DNA of 64,000 nt from Bedellia somnulentella (taxonomy: Eukaryota > Arthropoda > Insecta > Lepidoptera > Bedelliidae): NCBI GenBank assembly GCA_963576735.1, contig OY755184.1, forward strand, positions 5,580,001 through 5,644,000, given 5' to 3'. Below are positions 51,001 through 60,000 of this stretch, piece by piece; positions within the stretch are counted from its first letter, which is position 1, and each line of letters starts with the position of its first letter. A program made the translations under genes and the position numbers. The notes beneath the pieces were generated by a model that saw nothing but the letters and a program-made list of their open reading frames with translations, was not told the DNA's origin and ran no database searches.

Positions 51001-54000
51001 GTGAGTATGTGTATGTATAATATTTGGATGTGATGCGTCATTATTTAGATTCGTTATAGATAGTCTTCTCTTCAAATATTTCCTTAATCGTACTGCAATC
51101 TATAAATACAAATAAATAATCTCGTTATCAGTTTTGTGACTTTTATTTTATTGACTGTGTTACTAAGTTACTATCATATAGTAACTGATTCACTTTCAAC
51201 TTAGAACAAATTCTTTTAATTCCTTCAACAAGGATAACCAATACACTTTTTAAACTCTCGCGGTTTGTAGACACATAAATCCCTAAAAGGGGTAGCCAGA
51301 GCTAAGGAATTAGAAATACCTCAGCCACTTTTGGAAAAGTAAAGGTTGTTGGTGATGGGTCTCCAACCGCATCGCCTAAAAATCCCTTAAAAGCCCCAAT
51401 ACCGTTAGTCGCCTCTTACGTACACCCACCGGAAGAAATGGGGAAGTGCTATTCTAAGCTGACACTACACAGCAACTGTAGTTTGTTGTGTTTGTAGACA
51501 TTATATATAATAATCGGAATCGGGATTAACCAACGAAATAGTTTTTAATTACTTACGTGATGTGTTTACCTGACGTTTCGGCACACCTACTGGTGCCATA
51601 GTCACGGGCTGACTGACCACGGCACCAGTAGGTTATTATACATACATAACATAAACGTTCACGCCGTTTATCCCCGAAGCGATTCACAGAGGTACCAATA
51701 CTTATGAACAACGTGACAGCGCCACCTAGTGTCCAAAGTAGGTACCCACGTTTTGCTTGGACAGTGTACTCACGTGATAGGGGGCAGGCCTATCGCCGCT
51801 TTGTACGAATACACTGTCACATGTCTAAGTACAACTCGGCCATGTGGGTTTCCTCACGATGTTTTCCCTCACCGTTAACAACCATGATAAATAAACCACA
51901 CACATAACTCTAGAAAAGACAAATTGGTGTTGGCCCGACCCGGGATTTGTTATTATATATAAGAATATGAAACCAAAACTCACTGATATAAGCATTAAAC
52001 CACATGAAAGTGGGTCTAAACTCTGTCCAGGGCTGGTTCTGCGGCCAAATGAGGAGGATACCAGCCACCACGGTCGACACAAAGTGGTGCAGCCGCCACC
52101 AGCCCTTGATCCTAGACCCGTTGACCTTGAGGATGGACTCGCGGATCGTGAGCGTGCAGTAGTACCATACGAGCAGGAAGATTAGGATTAGTTGGAGTGG
52201 CCTGGAAAATTTGAGCGTTTTTATTGTCCTGTGTTTAGCTGTGTAGTGTCGGCTTAGAATAGCACTACCCCATTTTTTTCCGGTGGGTGTACGTAAGAGG
52301 CGACTAACGGACTTGGGGCTTTTTAAGGGATTTTTGGGCGATGCGGTTGGAGACCCATCACCAACAACCTTTATTCTACCATCTTTTCCTTACTCAACTT
52401 CCAAAAGTGGCTGAGGAATTTCTAATTTCTCAGTTCTGGCTACCCCTTTTAGGGATTTATAGCCGTGAGTATATGTATGTATGTATTGTCTTGTTGTAGC
52501 GAGTTCACTGTTTAAGCAAAAGGTGGGTACTCTGAACACCAGGTGACACGTCCACGTAAACGTCATCTGATGTTCAGAAGTATTAGTACCTTTTGGGGAT
52601 TGACTTGAGTTGACAAATAAAGGATAAATAATCTCCACATGAGGTTCTCATGAACAAAACACATTCTAATTATATGACTTGAGTCGATAGAATCCCTCAG
52701 ACTAAATATTTATTACGGTCCCATCAGAACTTCACATCGAGTATGATATAATTTTTTGTTCCTTCGTTTCCTTGCCCCCTTAGGAAAAAATGCCAAGGTC
52801 CGCCTTTGAACCCTGTAGTCTCGGATGAGAATTAACACTATCTTATCTCTCTCGGTGTGTGACTTACGAAGGTATTAGTAAACGATGAGGTTGGCAGCTC
52901 AATCACAGCAATTTTCCCTTTAGTAGTGCTAAATAAAAGCGGCTGAGAAAGTTTTGATTTCGAAAGTTTGGATAACCATGTTTTGATTTTTTTTGAAAAG
53001 CAGAAAGCCTAATCCACAACACTCGATTTTATTCAACGGAAAAAGATTGCCGAAGGAACAATAAAACTGTAAACGCAAAAGTTAATGCAAGGTTAAACAA
53101 ATTTCCATTGCAGAATCAACCTAATATTATTTCTCAAAACTTCAGTTGCACACCACACTACTACTGAGCTAATACTCTGAAATTTCTTGTATTCAATATA
53201 TTATCATTATATTATTTCCTAATTTAATAAAAATAAAAATTGTGCAATTACCTGAAATCAACGGTCAAATTTAACACAGCTAAAACGAAAGCAATAACAC
53301 TGAGTATCAACTTGAACTTCTCATATTCATCTTTGTATTTAAACCTGAAAAAAAAACCACTCGTTTATTATAATACATACATTAAGAAACATGTCAATAA
53401 AGTATTTGATGGCCAATCTTCTATTATCTAACAATGCAATTTTTCATCATTGTATATTCAAAGTAGAATCGTTATCTTGGCCTATAAGTAGAGAAACATT
53501 ATTGTTACATAATAACGCTTATGACATTTTATTTATAACAAGACATTGTTCTGTTTTAATATTCAATTTAAGGATTTAAGTATTTACCTAATTTATACCC
53601 CTTTCTACCCCCGGGTGTCGTAAGAGGCGAGTAAGGGTATGGGGTTTTTAATTTATTTTTGGGCGATGCGGTTGGTGACCTATCACCAACGATATTTTAT
53701 TTATACCATCTAGACCCCCCTATGAGCTTCCACATATGGCTGAAGAGTTTCTAGCTCTAAAGCTCAGGCTTCAGAAAATATAATAGTAGGTATAAAAGCG
53801 AACTGAGAGGTTGCCCAGGATCATAAAAGTGATAGATAGATAGTGATAGTAGATATGATAGTCTTTACTTAGACCGTCGCAATGGAGAACTTACTTACTT
53901 ACTTATGCTCACGCCCATTATTCCCAATCGGTAGGCAAAAACAATCGACTACTTTGCACGATCTTGACAAATCTCTTTCGCTTCCCTTACATTCATTTGT

Positions 54001-57000
54001 TTTTTCTCGTATAAGCTGTTTTTGCTTTTTTTGCGATTGAGAACTGACTTATTAATAAAATTTTACTTATATAGATGAAAATATTCAAGTCACCATCGAA
54101 GAAGATCTACAACGGGATATTAGCTCTAAGAGGGAATCGAACCTGCATCCCACGTATCGAAGTAAATTCGACCTATCTAGTCACTATGCTACGACTGTTC
54201 AATTATACAAAAACATTGTACAACTGAATTCGGTGCTTGAAGGTCAACCTTATAGTCTTGAATTATAGACAAATATATATTTAATCAAATAAATTATAAA
54301 CGCATGGGCACTAAGTGCTACACAAAAATATAAAAGAATTCAACTTATTTTCGCTTAATTGTAGAGCAAATATTCAAAAACTTGTGAAGTGGGTGAGGCA
54401 TTTCTAATTTTGAAGCCCTAACAATCCCTTTGAGTGATAAAAGCCGAAAGTATAGAGAGGTATAAAGAGCTTATTCCATTTGTCTGAATGAAGACGTCTG
54501 AAAGCCACAGAATCTGAATTCAGACTAGTGGAATAACGTTCAAACTGAAATTTGTGTAGTGGAATAATAAGCGTCTGCGGCAGTAACTTCGAAGGACGTC
54601 TGAATTCAGCAACGACAAAGTGTAATGAAATAAGCTCTTAATTAAGCAGTTATGAAACCTACTCCAACAAAATCTATTATCATTGCCTGGGCTTTTTATC
54701 ATATTCTCTTTATACATTGATCTAAATTTGTCCTTCGTTGTCATCCTTTACAAACATTACGATTCTCATGCATAATTCAACTAAAGATAATTAATAAGTA
54801 CTAATACTGTGATGTTATGTCTCAAACAAATCATAAATTTTACCGTTTATCTTTATCAGTGCAATGATAAACTTAGTTACGAAAACAAGATCAATTATTT
54901 GAATTTATAAACATATACTCGCGTATAATTCAAAAAAGGTATGGCAGAAGCACTAAATTGTTATACATTATTTTGACACGCCAATATGCATGGCAATAGG
55001 CTATATAACATAACGGTTTAGCTAGAGTTAAAGGTATCAATACAATTATTTTTAGCGAATGTGTCCCAGAGGTGACAATTCACGCAACTTTTACTAAGTA
55101 ACACGAACTTTTCGACCCAAAACTTTATAAACCGATTTCACCATGTTTGCCATTCAATATTCCCCATACCCCGTTTTTGAGATGTTGTGTGCTGTTCTTG
55201 ACAGGATTTGAGTTTGGTTTCCTGGATATTTCTTTTATATCGACCCAGGTTAAACAAACGTGAAATTTTGTATAAAAAAGTTTCAGTCCTAGGTTTCAAA
55301 GAATGGGGATTTCATCCTTACTCTACTAGCAGACAAAGTAAGAGCTTACATTTCGTTTAAGAGAAGTATTATTTGCTGTGTAGTGTCGGCTTAGAATGGC
55401 ACTATCCCATTTCTTCACATGGGTGATCGTAAGGGCAACTAAGGGTATCGGGGCTTTTTGAGTGATTTTTTGGCGATGCGGTTGGAGACCCATCACCATA
55501 ACATTTATTTAACAATCTTTTCCCCACTTAACTTCCAAAAGTGGCTGAAGAATGTTCTGATTCTGAAGTTCTGGAAATATATGTATGATATCTACATCTT
55601 ACTTGTCATTTTTGTTAAGTATAGAAACGTTAACGTTTCCGAGTATGATGCGCAAGTACAGGCTGTTCTGTTTGGGCAGCGTTTGCTCGATCTCGTGCAG
55701 CATCGCTTTCCTCTTCATGATCTCCTTCTCGAGGTGCGCCACGCGGTCGTCTTTCGTCATGCCTTTCTTTTCTAATCTGCGAGGGAAAACATAGCTTAAG
55801 TGTAACTGACTTATGCTTATGGAAATGGCTTGGTCGCTTGAGGATTATGAGCCAAGAATTCTCTGAAAAGAGTGCCGGCTTAGAATGTCACTACCCCTTT
55901 CTACCCACGAGTGGCTATGAGGCGATTAAGGGTATCGGGCTTTTTTACGTGGTTTTTGGGCGATGCGATGGGAAACTCATCACCGACGATACTTTTTTTC
56001 TTCCATCTTGTACACTATCAACTTCCATATGTGGCAGACGAGTTTTCAGCTCGAAAGATCTGGCTACTTTTTTTTGGATTTATGGTCGTGAGTTATGTAA
56101 ATCTCTCGTTTTTTGAGTTAATAAATATAAAAGATAAGGCTGTTATATTTTGGTAGTTAGTGAGGAGGGAATAAATCTTCAAAAAGCCCAAGTGGTTTAA
56201 ATATATATGTTAAATTTCTCATTGCTAATTCGTGGTGAAACTGCGGTACCTAAGCATAAAGCAGCAGCGATTACCACTATCCCTTAAAATTTGAGCAAAC
56301 TAAAACAGGCATTACAAAACATTATGTTACGTGATGTATTCCTAATTTAGTAGACTATATCATCCCTTCAGGCATATGCGGTAAAATAGTTAGTACATAC
56401 GTGTAATATAGTTTTTATACCATAAATAGTTCAATACTAAAGTCTTAGACAATTAGTGAACTGTTCTGACCTTCGCTTGAATCACATTGTGAAACATGAT
56501 TGATGGAAACCATACGACTATTTAATTAATATTTTTGATTTAAATATGCATTTAGATAGTCTTGGCGGGGGGCTAATTATAATATGTAGTGCAAGATATG
56601 AAGTTTTACTTAATCTAGTCAAATGAAAATTTTACATATAAGATATTATTATTACACTACCCCATTTCTACCCGTGGGTGATCGTAAGAGGCGACTAAGG
56701 GTATAGGGGCTTTTCAAGTGATTTTTGGGCGATGTGGTTGGAGACCCGTCACCAAAAACATTTATTTTTACCATCTTTTCCCCACTCAACTTCCAAAAGT
56801 GGCTGAGGAATTTCTCATTCCAAAGCTCTGGCTACCCCGTTTTGGGAATTATAGCCGTGAGTATATGTATATATATAAGATAAATATAGTCGACAATTTA
56901 ATCCAGTAAAAGCAGCTCAAAGAGACTTATATTATAACCTCTGTGACGGATCCGGCATTGCAAACTTTTGCGATTGAACTAGCACCCACGTTGATTTATA

Positions 57001-60000
57001 TCCCCTTGTTTGTTTATTTATTGGACAGGAAGAACACAATCATAATGATTGTCTCTGCAGATTCACCACTCGACACGACTTACAATATTGATACCAGGGA
57101 TATTAGTTCTTATAACATTCATATATAATATATGTGGGAACATCACTGCTTCTCAAGTATAACGCGAAATTAAACCCAAAGCCTAGCCCATATGAATGTG
57201 TCTTTTTTAAAGGTAAAATTAATGGTTCATTCATCTAGGTAGGTAATGGTGAAGAAAAACAAAGCGAGAAACCCCATATGCCTGAGTCTTACTTTTCATG
57301 TAACAGCATTCGTAAACAAATTTGTAACACGCCTGCCCCGTTCACCTGAATACACTTTCTAACTAAAACTAGTGTACTTTTTAAGGACTACTAATACTCA
57401 CGCCCGTTGCTCCCCTTGGGGTAGGCAGAGACTATAGATCGCCACTTTGTACGATCCTGACAAATCTCTCTGGCTTCTGTCACATTCATCATTCTTCTCA
57501 TACATGCTCTTTTATTCTTTTCACTACGTACTCACTTTTTAAACACCAGGTGACAAAACTGTTATTATAAATGATGTTTTGAAGTATTAGAACGTGAGTA
57601 CCAAGTTTGAGTTCTTAGAATTTAGAGAAGAGGTTAGGGGCTATTTACGTGTTTGTTGGGCGATGTGGCTTGAGATCCATCACGGAACTACCCTCATTTT
57701 ACAATCTGTCTAACACTTTTTTAAATCATTTAGTTCTGGCTACCTCTTTTTGTGCTTTTATAGCCGTTAGCATGTATGTTTTCAGAACTAAGGAACCATA
57801 AATATTGAATCATTAAGTGACGGGAGTTCCGACGTAGAGCTAGCCTGATCATGATCACAGTTTAACTATGGGACAGATATAGATTACCTACCAAAATTTT
57901 AATATTAGAATAATGTGTTAAAACAGGGGAATCGCCTACAGCACAGCGATCTACATTGTACATAGAACATATAATATGAACATATAATGAGTAAAAAAAA
58001 CGCGAACGTCTTTTATCTGAACTCGGCTTGATTACCCTTTTTAGCAATAATAGCAATATATACGATTATGTTCAATTATTTCATATATTTTTTTATCACA
58101 AACAAAGTCCAACAAAAATTTCGTTCAGACAAGTCTTTTAGTCTCCGCAATTTAGTACGATATCCATGGAAAACTTGTTCGAATGAAGTTACTAGAAATG
58201 TAACATAGAAAGTGAAATTTAACTAGCACTTTATCTAAATGTTACGAGGGCTGCTATTTATGTATCCGGAACTGGCCACTTACAGAACAATAATTTAAAA
58301 AGTAATTACATCATTTAAAAATAGAACTCTTTAGCTTTAGAATACATTTATTTTTATGTGACTGTCAATTGTTTTCACATCGTAGCGTCATTTTGAAAAT
58401 TGCGTGTCTTCACCACCATGGATTTAACTCGTGAACATTTTCGTGCCATGATTTTTTACGATTTTCGGCGTGGTCTAACTCAAAAACAGTGCATCGATCA
58501 GCTTACTTCGACTTTTGGGGATGAAGCACCCTCAAAGACCACTGTGTATCACTGGTTTAGCGAGTTTAATCGTGGACGATCTAAGCTTACTGATGAAATT
58601 AAAGAAGGTCGCCCTAAAACGGTCGTTGTACCTCAAAACATCGATGCTGTCCGGGAACTAATAACTCAAGATCGTCATGTTACATATCGTGAGATAGAGG
58701 CATCTCTGGGCATTAGTATGACGAGCATACATAAGATACTTCATGAACATTTAGCTGTAAAAAAAATTTGCTCCCGTTGGATTCCGCACAACTTGAGTAT
58801 TGATCAAAAACAGGCTCGTGTCGATTGGTGCAAAGAAATGTTAAAAAAATACAACCGTGGTGCGTCAAAAGCTGTTTATAATATCTACACAGGTGACGAA
58901 TCTTGGATCTACGCTTACGACCCCGAAACTAAGCAGCAGTCCACGGTGTGGGTGTTCCAAGATGAGCCGAACCCAACAAAAGTTATTCGTGCAAAAAGCA
59001 CATTGAAGCAAATGGTCGCTTGTTTTTTTGGTATAAATGGCCATGTAGCTACAGTGCCTTTAGAGAATCGTAAAACTGTTAATTCGGAGTGGTATACGAC
59101 CATTTGTTTGCCGGAAGTCTTTGAACAAATAAGAAAGACTAACCGACAACGTAGAATCATTCTGCATCACGACAATGCTAGCTGTCACAGGTCGGCCGTC
59201 ACAACTCAGTTTTTAGAAGCTCAAAAGATCGAATTGACAGGTCATCCGCCGTACAGCCCTGATTTGGCACCCAATGATTTTTATTTATTTCCAAATGTGA
59301 AGAAAAAATTACGTGGTCAACGTTTTTCGAGCCGCGAAGAGGCAGTCGATGCGTTCAAAATGCACGTTTTGGAGATACCTCAGTCTGAGTGGAAAAAGTG
59401 CTATGAAAATTGGTTTCAACGCATGCAAAAGTGTATAGATCTGAGCGGCGAATATTTTGAGAAGCAATAAAACCATATTAATTGATATATGTTTGTTTCT
59501 TTTTTTTATTCCGGATACATAAATAGCAGCCCTCGTACGTAATGGATATAACCGGCTCGCTCCATCAGCTTGTACTACAGTTGTTTTAGTATGGGGACGA
59601 CTGCCAACTATGTGTAGTGATATCATCTGGAAAGCTGCAGAGATCTGTTGCTCATATAAATTCACAATATTTATAAAGTAGATTGATTGATAATGGTCTT
59701 AATCATCAATTATACCTCAGCAAAGTGAAGCAGTCTCGAGGTAGAAACTCTGGCTTTATAAGCATACATATTAAGTTTTTTAATGGTATAATTTTGTATA
59801 ATTATACTTAATATTACTATCAACTGAACGTTCATCCCTGTGAGTCCCCAAAGGGATGGTGACAGTAATAATACTTCTAAAAAAACGTGAGATATTTACA
59901 CCAAGCGTTCCCATATTTTTTTAAGGGGGGTGCATTTTTTTTCTCCTAACTTCGTCCGATAAGTAATTATTATTGCAAAGTTCAATACACTGTCTAAGAC

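Noticed and set aside
55838..56156. Overlapping plus-strand frames (about 80-90 codons)
   Set aside because: They are translations of an R1 repeat; similar meaningless frames appear in other R1 copies.
59309..59665. Minus-strand 118-codon frame over the end of the mariner
   Set aside because: It overlaps the transposase and its inverted repeat and has no protein-like features.
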